From an uncultured Atopobiaceae bacterium (lineage in GTDB: Bacteria > Actinomycetota > Coriobacteriia > Coriobacteriales > Atopobiaceae): a DNA stretch of 34,965 bases. This document shows positions 23,769 through 33,160 of this stretch, one piece after another. The notes under the pieces are model-generated. The model was not told where the DNA came from. It made no database searches and saw only the letters and a program-made list of their open reading frames with translations. Both the position numbers and the translations under genes were made by a program. The stretch lies in contig CALULC010000008.1 in NCBI GenBank assembly GCA_944321385.1, positions 1 to 34,965 of the forward strand, written 5' to 3'. Position 1 is the first letter of the stretch. Every line of letters begins with the position of its first letter.

Positions 23769-25985
23769 ATGTCCCAGGAGATCACCGCAAGCGCCGCCAC
23801 CGACGAGCGGAGCATGCGCCGCGCGCGCCGCCAGGCCCTCATCGACGCGGGCGTGAACCCGTATCCCATCGCCTCCGAGGTCACGGCCCATGCCGGCGAG
23901 CTGGAGACCAAGTACGCCGAGCTCGCAGACGGCGAGGACACCGAGGACGTGGTGAGCGTCGCCGGTCGCATCCGCGCGCTGCGCAAGCAGGGCAAGGCCG
24001 CCTTCATCGTGCTCGAGGACGTGAGCGGCTCCATCCAACTCTTCTGCCGCCACGACGTGCTGGGCGACGAGGGCTGGGCGCTTCTCTCCAACCTCGACCT
24101 CGGTGACATCCTGGGCGCCACGGGCACGGTTCTTCGCACGCGCCGCGGCCAGCTCTCCGTCTCGCCCACGCAGCTCACGGTGCTCTCCAAGTCCCTGCGT
24201 CCGCTGCCCGAGAAGTTCCACGGCCTCACCGACCGCGAGGTCCGCTACCGCCAGCGCTACGTGGACCTCATCATGAACCCCGAGGTCCGCGACGTTTTCC
24301 GCAAGCGCAGCCAGATCATCTCCCTCATCCGTCGCTACATGGAGGCCGAGGGCTACATGGAGGTCGAGACGCCGATGATGCACGCCATCCTCGGCGGCGC
24401 CAACGCGCGTCCGTTCGTGACGCACTTCAACGCGCTCGATCGCGACTTCTACCTGCGCATTGCCACCGAGCTGCCGCTCAAGCGCCTCATCGTGGGCGGC
24501 ATGGAGCGCGTCTTTGAGATCGGCCGCCAGTTCCGCAACGAGGGCATGGACCTCACGCACAACCCTGAGTTCACCTCGATGGAGGCCTACTGCGCCTACT
24601 CCGACCTCGAGGGCATGAAGCGCCTCTCCGAGGGCCTCTTCAAGGCCATCGCGCGCGAGGTCTGCGGCTGCGAGGAGGGCCACGAGGTCATCACCTTCCA
24701 GGGCCAGGAGATCGACATGTCCGGCACCTGGGCGAGCCGCCCGCTCTCCGAGATTGCCTCCGAGTGCGTGGGGGAGGAGCTCACGATGGACACCCCCATC
24801 GAGCACCTGCGCGAGCTCTGCGAGAAGTACGGCATCGAGCCGCAGCCCAACTGGGGCGCCGGCAAGCTCCTCTTTGAGCTCTACGACGAGCTGGGCGAGA
24901 AGACGATCGTGAACCCCACCTTCGTGTGCGACTACCCCGAGGAGGTCTCCCCGCTCTCCAAGCGCAAGGTCGAGGACCCGCGCCTCACCGACCGTTTTGA
25001 GCTGGTTATTGCCGGTCACGAGTACGCCAACGCCTTCTCCGAGCTCAACGACCCCGTTGACCAGGCCGGTCGCTTTGCCGAGCAGGTTGCCGCCAAGGGC
25101 ATGGGTGACGACGAGGCCATGGGCTACGACTACGACTACGTGCGCGCCCTCGAGTACGGCATGCCGCCGGCGGGCGGCATCGGCTACGGCATCGACCGTA
25201 TGATCATGCTCTTCTGCGACCAGCCCGCGATCCGCGACGTGCTGCTCTTCCCGGCCATGAAGCCCGAGACCATCACGCGCGCAGACATCGAGGCCCAGGT
25301 CGCGGGTGCCGTGACGGACAACGCCGCGGCATCTGTTGACGACATCGCCGCGGACAGCGAGAAGGTCACGGCCGCTGCGGCGGAGGTGCCCGCGGCGCTC
25401 GTTGCCGGGATCGACCGCGACGCCGCGCTCGCCCTTCTTTCCGAGCACAACCACGAGGAGTTCCACATCGAGCACGGTGAGACCGTGGGTGGAGTGATGC
25501 GCCAGTTCGCGCTCGAGATGGACCCCGAGAACGCCGACTTCTGGGAGGTCGTAGGCATCCTGCACGACCTCGACTGGGAGGAGCACGCCGACGATCCCGC
25601 CAACCACACGGTCTACGCGGCGGAGCTCCTGCGCGCGGCGGGCGGCTCCGAGGAGCTGGTGCGCGCCATCCAGTCGCACAACTCGATGAACAACCCCGAG
25701 CTGCCGGCTCCCGAGCTCCCCATGGAGAAGGTCCTCTTCGCCGTGGACGAGCTCACGGGCCTCATCGGCGCGGCCGTGATCATGCGCCCGAGCAAGTCTG
25801 TCATGGACTTCGAGGTGAAGTCGCTCAAGAAGAAGTTCAAGGACAAGCGCTTTGCGGCCGGCTGCAACCGCGACGTCATCCGCCAGGGCGCCGAGCTCTG
25901 CGGACTCGAGCTCGACGACCTCTTCTCGCGCACGATTGACGCGATGAAGGCCATCGCCCCCGACCGCGACACGTTTGGGGCGTAG
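23769..25985 (+). CDS. lysS: Lysyl-tRNA synthetase (class II) fused to a C-terminal HD domain
   Basis: Residues ~10-500 are a complete LysS: anticodon-binding OB fold (60-145), class II motif 1 (about 180-208), motif 2 FRNEGMDLTHNPEFT (255-269) and motif 3 GIGYGIDRMIML (470-481). Most bacterial LysS end here at ~500 residues. A low-complexity Ala/Asp linker (~505-545) is followed by an HD-type metal-phosphohydrolase domain (~550-738) with His 569, the H-D pair 599-600 (GILHDLDWEE) and Asp 660. That domain's substrate is unknown. ATG 23769 follows AGGAGAG by five bases and is preferred over an ATG five codons earlier. Confidence 0.93.
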   Translation: MSQEITASAATDERSMRRARRQALIDAGVNPYPIASEVTAHAGELETKYAELADGEDTEDVVSVAGRIRALRKQGKAAFIVLEDVSGSIQLFCRHDVLGDEGWALLSNLDLGDILGATGTVLRTRRGQLSVSPTQLTVLSKSLRPLPEKFHGLTDREVRYRQRYVDLIMNPEVRDVFRKRSQIISLIRRYMEAEGYMEVETPMMHAILGGANARPFVTHFNALDRDFYLRIATELPLKRLIVGGMERVFEIGRQFRNEGMDLTHNPEFTSMEAYCAYSDLEGMKRLSEGLFKAIAREVCGCEEGHEVITFQGQEIDMSGTWASRPLSEIASECVGEELTMDTPIEHLRELCEKYGIEPQPNWGAGKLLFELYDELGEKTIVNPTFVCDYPEEVSPLSKRKVEDPRLTDRFELVIAGHEYANAFSELNDPVDQAGRFAEQVAAKGMGDDEAMGYDYDYVRALEYGMPPAGGIGYGIDRMIMLFCDQPAIRDVLLFPAMKPETITRADIEAQVAGAVTDNAAASVDDIAADSEKVTAAAAEVPAALVAGIDRDAALALLSEHNHEEFHIEHGETVGGVMRQFALEMDPENADFWEVVGILHDLDWEEHADDPANHTVYAAELLRAAGGSEELVRAIQSHNSMNNPELPAPELPMEKVLFAVDELTGLIGAAVIMRPSKSVMDFEVKSLKKKFKDKRFAAGCNRDVIRQGAELCGLELDDLFSRTIDAMKAIAPDRDTFGA

Positions 25986-26011
25986 GAAAGCTCGTCTAGG
26001 GGGGCCAGCGG

Positions 26012-26058
26012 CACATCGTCTGTATTTTTTCGCGCATACCCCGGATACAGACGATGTG
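26012..26058. repeat. 47-bp hairpin repeat, first copy
   Basis: CACATCGTCTGTAT (26012-26025) pairs perfectly with ATACAGACGATGTG (26045-26058), with T-rich then GC-rich loop sequence. A second copy, inverted in its loop, begins exactly 80 bp later. It lies 27 bp after lysS, in the 288-bp gap before clpC. Confidence 0.85.
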
Positions 26059-26091
26059 AACGACCGCGTTTCACCAGATAGCCGGCTTGCT

Positions 26092-26138
26092 CACATCGTC
26101 TGTATTCGCACTTCGGGCTAAAAAATACAGACGATGCG
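26092..26138. repeat. 47-bp hairpin repeat, second copy (inverted loop)
   Basis: CACATCGTCTGTAT (26092-26105) pairs with ATACAGACGATGCG (26125-26138), with one mismatch. The AAAAA run is now on the right side of the loop, so the copy is reversed relative to 26012-26058. The two together might act as a bidirectional end signal or be insertions of a small repeat. Confidence 0.85.
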
Positions 26139-26150
26139 AATGGCGGAGCC

Positions 26151-26243
26151 ATTGGCGTTGCCAATCGCTCAAGCGGCACCAGACGAAACGCGGCGTCGCT
26201 TAGCGTGTTTGCGCAGGCGGCGCCGTGGGTACAAACTAGTACC
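26151..26243 (+). promoter_or_regulatory. clpC upstream region with two small palindromes
   Basis: ATTGGC-GTT-GCCAAT lies at 26151-26165 and GGTAC-AAACTA-GTACC at 26228-26243; the second overlaps TACAAA, a possible -10 about 38 bp before the clpC ATG. I see no CtsR direct repeat, no CIRCE and no HAIR (CTTGAGT) box. Either palindrome could be a regulator site, but neither matches one I know. Confidence 0.35.
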
Positions 26244-26273
26244 GTGAGACAACCGTGCGGAAGGACGCACTTC

Positions 26274-28859
26274 ATGTTTGAGAAGTTCACCGACAAGGCG
26301 CGCAAGGTGATGAGCCTCGCTCAGGATGAGGCCCGCGGTCTTGGTCAGATGTACGTGGGCACCGAGCACCTGATGCTCGCCCTCATTAAGGAGGGCGAGG
26401 GCGTGGCGGCCCAGGCGCTCGCCAAGCTCGACGTTACCTACGACGAGGCCCTTTCTACCGTGCGCAGCCTCACCGTACAGGATAACGAGCCGGTTCCGGG
26501 CGGGCACATCCCGTTCACCCCGCGCGCCAAGCGCGTCCTCGAGGGCGCATACCGCGAGATGATGACCCATGGTCAGAGCTACATCGCCACGGAGCACCTG
26601 CTGCTCGGCATCGTGGCAGAGGGCAACGGCCGCGCGATGGATGCCCTTCGCCAGATGGGCGTCTCGGGAGATGCCGTGCGCAACGCCGTGAACGAGCTCG
26701 CCGGCAAGAGCTCCGAGAGCGCTCCGCGCGAGGCGGCAACGGCAGACGTCCGCATGGCTGGCTTTGGCGGCCCGTCCCAGCAGGGCGAGGAGGGTTCCGT
26801 GCTCGAGCAGTACGGTCGCAACCTCACCAAGCTCGCGACAGACGGCAAGCTCGACCCCGTGATCGGCCGCGACCGAGAGATCGAGCGCGTGATGCAGGTC
26901 CTCGCGCGCCGCCAGAAGAACAACCCGCTCATCCTGGGAGACCCGGGCGTGGGCAAGACGGCCATCGTCGAGGGCCTGGCTCAGCTCATCGCTTCCGGCA
27001 ACGTTCCGGACATCCTGCGCGGCAAGCAAATCTGGACGCTCGACCTCGCAAGCCTCGTCGCCGGCTCCAAGTACCGCGGCGAGTTTGAGGAGCGCATGAA
27101 GAAGGTCGTGACTGAGCTCGAGGCCTCCGAGGACGACATCCTCTTCATCGACGAGATCCACACCGTCATCGGCGCCGGTTCTGCCGAGGGCTCGATCGAC
27201 GCCGCCTCCATTCTCAAGCCACCCCTGTCGCGCGGGGAGATCCAGGTCATCGGCGCTACCACGGCCGAGGAGTATCGCAAGCACGTGGAGAAGGACTCCG
27301 CCTTTGAGCGTCGCTTCCAACCGGTCAACATCGGAGAGCCCAGCCCCGAAGACACCATCAAGATCATCGAGGGCCTGAAGGACCGCTACGAGCAGCACCA
27401 TCACGTCCGCTACACCGACGCCGCTTTGGACGCCGCCGTCACGCTCTCCAGTCGCTACGTGCAGGATCGCTTCCTGCCGGACAAGGCCATCGACGTGCTC
27501 GACGAGGCGGGCGCCCGCACGCGCGTGCACAAGATGGCGCTCCCGCCCGAGATTGCCCAGGTCGACGCTGATCTCGCCCGCGTGCGCGAGGAGAAGTCCG
27601 CCGCGGCAGCGGCCCAGGAGTTCGAGGACGCCGCACGTCTGCGCGACGAGGAGAAGTCGCTCGTCGCCCGCCGCGACGAGCTCGAGACCGCATGGCGCGA
27701 GGAGCTCGCCTCCAACGTGGTCACCGTGGACGAGCAGGACATCGCCGATGTGGTCTCGTCCATGACCGGCGTGCCCGTCTCCAACCTCACTGAGGCCGAG
27801 GCCTCCAAGCTCCTGCGCTGCGAGGACGTGCTCCACCAGCGCGTCGTTGGTCAGGACGAGGCAGTGACCAAGGTCGCCAAGGCTATCCGCCGCAGCCGCA
27901 GCCCGCTCAAGGACCCGCGCCGCCCCGGCGGCTCGTTCATCTTCCTCGGCCCCTCCGGCGTGGGCAAGACCGAGCTCGCCAAGGCGCTCGCCGAGTTCCT
28001 CTTTGGCTCCGAGGAGGCGCTCATCTCCTTCGACATGTCCGAGTTCATGGAGAAGCACACCGTCTCCAAGCTCGTTGGCGCGCCTCCGGGATACGTGGGC
28101 TACGACGAGGGCGGCGAGCTCACAAAGGCCGTGCGCCGGCGTCCCTATTCCGTCGTCCTCTTCGACGAGGTTGAGAAGGCCCACCCCGATGTCTTCAACG
28201 TCCTGCTCCAGATTCTGGAGGAGGGCCGCCTGACCGACGGCCAGGGCCGCCACGTGGACTTCTCCAACACCGTCATCATCATGACGTCCAACATCGGCGC
28301 ACGCGACATCGCGCAGACCTCGACGATGGGCTTCTCTGCGCAGGGCGCAAACGGCCTCTCCGACAAGGAGATCGAGAGCCGCGTGATGACCGAGCTCAAG
28401 AAGCACTTCCGTCCCGAGTTCCTCAACCGCGTGGACGAGGTCGTGGTCTTCAAGTCCCTCACGTCCGAGCAGCTGCGCAGCATCGTGGAGCTCATGGTGG
28501 CCGACCTGCGTGACCGCCTCGTCGCTGAGGGCATGTCCATCGAGCTCACCGACGCCGCGCGCGACCTCGTGGCCAAGCAGGGGGCAGACCCTGTCTATGG
28601 AGCCCGACCGCTGCGCCGCGCCATCCAGACGCTCATCGAGGACCCGCTCTCCGAGGAGCTGCTGCAGGGCCTGTGGCACGCGGGAGAGATCATCCGCGTG
28701 GACGAGAAGGACGGTGCGCTCGTCTTTGAGCACACGACCGGAGAGATCCCCGCGCCGCGCCGCCGCGAGAGCATGGCGTCGCCCGACCTCATCGGCTCGC
28801 TTCCCGAGCCCTCGCGCGGCTCCGCCGGTGCCGGTGGCCTGCTGAGCGCGGGGGAGTAG
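26274..28859 (+). CDS. clpC: ATP-dependent Clp protease ATPase subunit ClpC
   Basis: ClpC is a double-AAA+ unfoldase that feeds proteins to ClpP. Two Clp N-repeats cover residues 1-145; AAA-1 has Walker A GDPGVGKT (222-229) and FIDEIH (291-296); a UVR-type linker lies near 425-465; AAA-2 has GPSGVGKT (559-566) and the ClpP-docking end domain follows. The 861-residue length is normal. ATG 26274 follows GGAAGGA. In Bacillus the gene is preceded by ctsR, mcsA and mcsB; none are present here, so its control must differ. disA follows 87 bp later. Confidence 0.96.
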   Translation: MFEKFTDKARKVMSLAQDEARGLGQMYVGTEHLMLALIKEGEGVAAQALAKLDVTYDEALSTVRSLTVQDNEPVPGGHIPFTPRAKRVLEGAYREMMTHGQSYIATEHLLLGIVAEGNGRAMDALRQMGVSGDAVRNAVNELAGKSSESAPREAATADVRMAGFGGPSQQGEEGSVLEQYGRNLTKLATDGKLDPVIGRDREIERVMQVLARRQKNNPLILGDPGVGKTAIVEGLAQLIASGNVPDILRGKQIWTLDLASLVAGSKYRGEFEERMKKVVTELEASEDDILFIDEIHTVIGAGSAEGSIDAASILKPPLSRGEIQVIGATTAEEYRKHVEKDSAFERRFQPVNIGEPSPEDTIKIIEGLKDRYEQHHHVRYTDAALDAAVTLSSRYVQDRFLPDKAIDVLDEAGARTRVHKMALPPEIAQVDADLARVREEKSAAAAAQEFEDAARLRDEEKSLVARRDELETAWREELASNVVTVDEQDIADVVSSMTGVPVSNLTEAEASKLLRCEDVLHQRVVGQDEAVTKVAKAIRRSRSPLKDPRRPGGSFIFLGPSGVGKTELAKALAEFLFGSEEALISFDMSEFMEKHTVSKLVGAPPGYVGYDEGGELTKAVRRRPYSVVLFDEVEKAHPDVFNVLLQILEEGRLTDGQGRHVDFSNTVIIMTSNIGARDIAQTSTMGFSAQGANGLSDKEIESRVMTELKKHFRPEFLNRVDEVVVFKSLTSEQLRSIVELMVADLRDRLVAEGMSIELTDAARDLVAKQGADPVYGARPLRRAIQTLIEDPLSEELLQGLWHAGEIIRVDEKDGALVFEHTTGEIPAPRRRESMASPDLIGSLPEPSRGSAGAGGLLSAGE

Positions 28860-28907
28860 CTCGCGGACCCGGCGGGCATTGCCCTCGGACGGGGCGCTGC
28901 CCGGCGC

Positions 28908-28913
28908 TATACT
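28908..28913 (+). promoter_or_regulatory. Candidate -10 element for disA
   Basis: TATACT lies 33 bp before the GTG start of disA. TTGCCC further upstream is too distant (23 bp) to be a good -35. Confidence 0.4.
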
Positions 28914-28946
28914 CATACCTGACCGCCATCGACGAGAGGGGCGCCC

Positions 28947-30023
28947 GTGGAAGTCACCCAGCTCGACCCAGCCGCCGAGCGCGAGCAGCGCTTTGAGGAC
29001 GCGATCAGGAAGACCGCGCCGGGCACCCCGCTGCGCACGGCGCTCGACATGATCCTCGCTGGTCATCTGGGCGCCCTCATCTGCGTCGGCGACACGGAGA
29101 ACGTGCTCGCCGCCGGTGATGACGGCTTCAAGCTCGACGTCTCGTTCACGGCCAACCGCCTCTTCGAGCTCTGCAAGATGGACGGCGCCGTGGTCATCGA
29201 CCGTGACCTCACCAAGATCCTGCGCGCCAACTACCACCTCAACCCCGACCCGTCGCTGCCCACCGCCGAGACGGGCACGCGTCACCGCACCGCGGCGCGC
29301 ATGAGCCTGCTCACCAGGGCCACGGTCATCTCCGTCTCTTCTCGACGCTCGGTCGTGAACGTCTACGTGGACGGCAAGGGCTACGAGCTCAAGAGCGCGA
29401 GCGACCTGCTCACCACCGTGAACCAGCTCACGGTTGCCATGCAGAACACGCGCAACCAGCTCGACCGGAGCCTGCTGCGCCTCACCAGCCTGGAGCTGGA
29501 CAACTGCGTCACCCTCGGTGACATCACGAGCGTCTTCTACCTCTTTGAGGTCCTGCAGTCCGCGGGCTCCGAGCTCGACTCCTGCATCGCTCAGCTCGGC
29601 CGCGAGGGCAAGATTGCACAGATGCAGCGCGAGGAGTACCTGGCGGGCACGGACGAGGCCTATACACTGATGATCAGGGACTACGCGGCTGACTCCTCGG
29701 AGGAGACGGCCCGCGCCATCCGCAGGCGCCTGCACGACACCGTGAACACGCAGCTACGCTCCGCCAAGTTCGTGGCCAAGCTCCTGGGCTACACGGACGA
29801 TCGCGGCGAGGACTCCATCATGACGCCGCTCGGCCTGCGCACGCTCTCGCGCGTGCCGGTGGTTCGCGACGGCATGGCCGACAAGATCGTCGACGAGTAC
29901 GGCTCGCTGCAGGAGGTGCTGGAGGCCGTGGACGACGACCCGTCGCGCCTCGGCGAGATCGGCGTCAAGAACCCGGGCGTGCTCGCCAACAGTCTGCACC
30001 GCATGTGGGACAAGGGCGAGTGA
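28947..30023 (+). CDS. disA: DNA integrity scanning protein DisA (diadenylate cyclase)
   Basis: DisA makes cyclic di-AMP from two ATP and scans DNA for damage. The diadenylate cyclase domain shows DGA (79-81) and TGTRHRTAARMS with the RHR motif (109-118). A central helical domain and a C-terminal helix-hairpin-helix part (GLRTLSRVPVVRDGMADKIVDEYGSLQEVL) follow. At 358 residues it is full length. The start is GTG after GAGAGGGGC. radA, its usual upstream neighbour, is absent here. The stop TGA shares its last base with the ATG of ispD. Confidence 0.94.
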   Translation: MEVTQLDPAAEREQRFEDAIRKTAPGTPLRTALDMILAGHLGALICVGDTENVLAAGDDGFKLDVSFTANRLFELCKMDGAVVIDRDLTKILRANYHLNPDPSLPTAETGTRHRTAARMSLLTRATVISVSSRRSVVNVYVDGKGYELKSASDLLTTVNQLTVAMQNTRNQLDRSLLRLTSLELDNCVTLGDITSVFYLFEVLQSAGSELDSCIAQLGREGKIAQMQREEYLAGTDEAYTLMIRDYAADSSEETARAIRRRLHDTVNTQLRSAKFVAKLLGYTDDRGEDSIMTPLGLRTLSRVPVVRDGMADKIVDEYGSLQEVLEAVDDDPSRLGEIGVKNPGVLANSLHRMWDKGE

Positions 30024-30805
30024 TGGGCGCCGCTGGGCCGTCGCGCGGGGCAGGGCCGTGCGCCTGCGCCTGCGCCGAGCGCACTGACGAGGCCGCTGTT
30101 GCCGCTGACACCTGCGCGATCATAGTCGCGGGGGGCTCTGGAGAGCGCTTTGGCGACCCGCGCGGCAAGCAGTTCGTAAACCTCGCGGGGCTCCCGCTCA
30201 TGAGCTGGTCGATCATGGCGTTTGACCGCGCCCCCTCGGTGGCGCGCATCGTGATCGTGTGCGCGCCGGACCGAGCGGCGCAGGTCGAGAAGGACGTGCT
30301 CTCGCGGCTCTCGCTCGCCAAGCCGGTGGCGCTTGCGCCGTCGGGCGAGACGCGCCAGGAGTCGGTGCGGCACGGCCTTGATGCTACCCCGCGTGACCTG
30401 CCGCTCGTTGCGGTGCACGATGCCGCGCGCCCGCTCATCGAGGTCGAGCAGATCGAGGCTGCGTGCGGCGCGGTGCGTGCGGATGAGTCCCTAGCCGGCG
30501 CCATTCTTGCCACGCGATCCGTGGATACGCTCAAGCTCGTTGAGGGAACCACGATTGTGGCCACCCCCGACCGCTCGTTCTACTGGGCCGCGCAGACGCC
30601 GCAGGTCTTCCGGCGCCGCGTGCTCCTCGCCGCGCACAAGGCCGCGGCGCACGAGGACTACCAGGGGACTGACGACGCGTCGCTCGTTGAGCGCATGGGC
30701 GGAAAGGTCCGCGTGGTGGAGTCCACGCGCGACAACATCAAAGTCACGTTGCCCGAGGACCTCGCCCTCGCCGAGGCTACCCTCGAGCGGCGACTGCTTG
30801 CCTGA
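30023..30805 (+). CDS. ispD: 2-C-methyl-D-erythritol 4-phosphate cytidylyltransferase
   Basis: IspD transfers CMP to MEP in the non-mevalonate isoprenoid pathway. IIVAGGSGERFGDPRGKQF (residues ~33-51) is the CTP-binding loop, RQESVRHGLDA and VHDAARPLI are the next conserved blocks, and TPQVF is near the C-terminus. A ~30-residue Gly/Ala/Cys-rich extension precedes the first strand and is not typical. ATG 30023 overlaps the disA stop (TGATG), which points to coupled translation; a GTG six codons upstream is less likely. ispF follows after a 325-bp gap filled by a symmetric repeat array. Confidence 0.93.
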   Translation: MGAAGPSRGAGPCACACAERTDEAAVAADTCAIIVAGGSGERFGDPRGKQFVNLAGLPLMSWSIMAFDRAPSVARIVIVCAPDRAAQVEKDVLSRLSLAKPVALAPSGETRQESVRHGLDATPRDLPLVAVHDAARPLIEVEQIEAACGAVRADESLAGAILATRSVDTLKLVEGTTIVATPDRSFYWAAQTPQVFRRRVLLAAHKAAAHEDYQGTDDASLVERMGGKVRVVESTRDNIKVTLPEDLALAEATLERRLLA

Positions 30806-30827
30806 CGGGTCGCTGACTCGACCCGCC

Positions 30828-31053
30828 GCTTAAGAAAACTGGCCCGTTGCGCCCTTGCGTGCCCAGTGTGCTTAAGGAAACGGGGCCGTTGCGCCTTCGT
30901 GGCATGTCTCGGTCCGTATGGCGAGAAGAAATCCCAGTTGGCGCACGTCCTTCTCGCCGTCAGATGCGCCGAGAAGGACGTGGAGGATGCTGCGGCCCCG
31001 CTTCTTTAAGCACCCTACGGACGACGGGGTGCAACGGCCCCAAAATCCTAAGC
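30828..31053. repeat. Mirror-symmetric array of four units with 42-bp period
   Basis: Two direct units (CTTAAG starting at 30829 and 30871) and two inverted units (ending at 31010 and 31052) are each 42 bp apart; mirrored coordinates sum to 61881 in both pairs. The unit reads GCTTAAGGAAACGGGG followed by CCGTTGCGCC. The interior holds two mutually exclusive hairpins using the same CTTCTCG segment: GGCGAGAAG (30920-30928) with CTTCTCGCC (30950-30958), or ACGTCCTTCTCG (30945-30956) with CGAGAAGGACGT (30970-30981). It has the same layout as the array at 340-707 and a related unit. I see no gene in this gap. Confidence 0.82.
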
Positions 31054-31130
31054 AATCGCGCCCCGGTAGGCGCGAGCGTGAGGTCGGCATGTGCTACGTT
31101 TGACTTCCACCCAACGGAGAGGGGCAATAC

Positions 31131-31610
31131 ATGCTGAGAATTGGACATGGGTTTGACGTGCACGCCTTTGCCGAGGGGCGGCGCCTGATATTGGGCGGCG
31201 TGGACGTGCCCGGCGAGCGCGGTCTTGCCGGGCACTCGGATGCGGACGTCGTGGCTCACGCCCTCATGGATGCCGTGCTCGGCGCCCTGCGCGAGGGCGA
31301 CATCGGCAAGCTCTTCCCGGACAACGACCCCGCCTACGAGGGCGCGGACTCGCTCGTGCTCATGCGCCGCGTGGCCGACCTCGCCCGCGAGCGCGGCTGG
31401 CGCGTCGCGGACGCGGACTGCACCATCGCGGCGCAGGCCCCCAAGCTCGCGCCCTACCGCGAACAGATGCGCGCCAACATGGCCGCGGCGCTCGGCGTGC
31501 CCGTGGAAGCGGTGGGCGTCAAGGCCACCACGACGGAGCGCCTCGGCTTCGTGGGCCGCGAGGAGGGCATCGCCGCCTGGGCCGTCGCGCTGCTCGAGCG
31601 CATCGAGTAG
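31131..31610 (+). CDS. ispF: 2-C-methyl-D-erythritol 2,4-cyclodiphosphate synthase
   Basis: IspF closes the cyclodiphosphate ring in the MEP pathway, two steps after IspD. GHGFDVHAF (Asp 9 and His 11, zinc ligands), GHSDADVVAHALMDA, and KATTTERLGFVGREEGIAA are diagnostic. The 159-residue length is exact for the trimeric enzyme. GGAGAGGGG precedes the ATG; TGCTACGTT (31092-31100) may be an extended -10. It shares a neighbourhood with ispD as in Bacillus, though an array of repeats divides them. Confidence 0.95.
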   Translation: MLRIGHGFDVHAFAEGRRLILGGVDVPGERGLAGHSDADVVAHALMDAVLGALREGDIGKLFPDNDPAYEGADSLVLMRRVADLARERGWRVADADCTIAAQAPKLAPYREQMRANMAAALGVPVEAVGVKATTTERLGFVGREEGIAAWAVALLERIE

Positions 31611-31633
31611 CGGCTCTTGTCGCCCGCCGGCGC

Positions 31634-31639
31634 TATACT
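31634..31639 (+). promoter_or_regulatory. Candidate -10 element for the cysS unit
   Basis: TATACT lies 36 bp before the cysS ATG. TTGTCG upstream is too close (11 bp) to act as a normal -35. Confidence 0.4.
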
Positions 31640-31675
31640 GGTCCAACGCACGGCAACCAACCACAAGGAGCACGC

Positions 31676-33154
31676 ATGCTCGTCTACAACAGCCAGACGC
31701 ACAAGAAGGAGGAGCTCGAGCCCATCGAGCCCGGCAAGATTCGCATGTACGTCTGCGGCCCCACCGTCTATGACCAGATCCACATTGGCAACGCGCGCAC
31801 GTTCCTCGCGTTCGACGTGATCCGTCGCTATCTCATGTACAAGGGCTACCAGGTCACCTTTGCCCAGAACCTCACTGACGTGGACGACAAGATCATCAAC
31901 CGCGCCAACGAGACCGGCCGCACGGCCGCCGAGGTCGCCGAGGAGTGCTCGGCCGCCTTCATCGAGCAGATGCACCGCTTTGGCGTGCTGGACCCGGACA
32001 TCCGTCCGCGCGCCACGCACGAGATCGAGGCCATGCAGGAGATGATCTCCCTGCTCATCGAGCGCGGCGTTGCCTACCCTGTGCCCTCCGGCGACGTCTA
32101 CTTCTCCGTCCGCGCGGACCACAACTACGGCATCCTCTCCGGGCGCAGTCTGGATCAGATGCGCGCCGGCGAGCGCGTGGAGGTCAACGACGAGAAGCGC
32201 GATCCCTTCGACTTTGCCCTCTGGAAGGCCGCCAAGCCCGGCGAGCCCAGCTGGCCCAGCCCCTGGGGCGACGGCCGTCCCGGCTGGCACACCGAGTGCT
32301 GCGCGATGATCCACCGCTACCTGGGCACCCCGATCGACATCCACGGCGGCGGCGCCGACCTCATCTTCCCGCACCACGAGAACGAGACCGCCCAGGCCAT
32401 GTGCGCCTGGGACTCCGCGCTCGCCAACACGTGGATGCACACCGGCATGCTTCGCGTTGACGGCGAGAAGATGTCCAAGAGCCTGGGCAACTTCTACACG
32501 CTCAAGGAGGTGCTTGACAAGTGCCCGGCCGACGCCGTGCGCCTGCTCATGTTGCAGACCCACTACCGCGCGCCGCTGGACTTCTCCTTCGAGCGCCTGG
32601 AGGGCGTTGCCGGCACGCTCGAGCGCCTGCAGACCTGCGTGCGCAACCTGCGCTGGGCCGCCGAGCGCTCCCCGCAGGACGGCGAGCTCAACGACGCCGA
32701 CCGCGCCCTCGGTGCGCAGGTGGACGCCGCGCGCGAGGAGTTCTGCCGTCAGATGGACGACGACTTCAACACCGCCGGCGGCCTCGCCGCGATTTTCTCG
32801 CTCGTGACCGCCTGCAACACCTACCTGGCCGACGCCGCCGACGACACCTCCACCGCCGTCTGCCTGCGCGCCGCCGACATGCTCTCCGAGCTGGCCGACG
32901 TCATGGGCATCAGTCTCTCTCGCTCCACCGGCGAGGACGACCTGCCCGCCGGCCTCGTGGATCTTGCGCGCGAGCAGGCCGGCTACGAGGGCGACTCCGC
33001 CGCGGAGGCGGCCGAGGCCCTTCTCGCCGCGCGCCAGGCCGCCCGCGCCGAGAAGAACTGGGGCGTTGCCGACGCCATCCGCGACGGCATCACCGCGCTC
33101 GGCCTCGTGGTGGAGGACACCGCCGCCGGCGCCCGCGTGCACCGCAAGGAGTAG
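31676..33154 (+). CDS. cysS: Cysteinyl-tRNA synthetase
   Basis: CysRS charges tRNA-Cys. [16 protein letters not shown] contains the first zinc Cys (27) and the class I HIGH-type motif HIGN (36-39). GWHTECCAM and FPHHENE give the remaining zinc ligands, and KMSKS is at 265-269. The 492-residue length is normal. AAGGAG lies just before the ATG. rlmB begins 6 bp after the stop, and the YacP gene overlaps rlmB, so the three form one operon, as in Bacillus (cysS-mrnC-rlmB-yacP) but without mrnC. Confidence 0.96.
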   Translation: MLVYNSQTHKKEELEPIEPGKIRMYVCGPTVYDQIHIGNARTFLAFDVIRRYLMYKGYQVTFAQNLTDVDDKIINRANETGRTAAEVAEECSAAFIEQMHRFGVLDPDIRPRATHEIEAMQEMISLLIERGVAYPVPSGDVYFSVRADHNYGILSGRSLDQMRAGERVEVNDEKRDPFDFALWKAAKPGEPSWPSPWGDGRPGWHTECCAMIHRYLGTPIDIHGGGADLIFPHHENETAQAMCAWDSALANTWMHTGMLRVDGEKMSKSLGNFYTLKEVLDKCPADAVRLLMLQTHYRAPLDFSFERLEGVAGTLERLQTCVRNLRWAAERSPQDGELNDADRALGAQVDAAREEFCRQMDDDFNTAGGLAAIFSLVTACNTYLADAADDTSTAVCLRAADMLSELADVMGISLSRSTGEDDLPAGLVDLAREQAGYEGDSAAEAAEALLAARQAARAEKNWGVADAIRDGITALGLVVEDTAAGARVHRKE

Positions 33155-33160
33155 GCGACC

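Noticed and set aside
26012..26138. CIRCE, HAIR or CtsR operators before clpC
   Set aside because: None of TTAGCACTC-N9-GAGTGCTAA, CTTGAGT or the GGTCAAA direct repeat is present.
26169..29735. A very long open frame (1188 codons) on the minus strand opposite clpC and disA
   Set aside because: It is antisense to two certain genes, has His/Leu/Val-rich composition typical of the reverse of high-GC coding sequence and shows no known domain.
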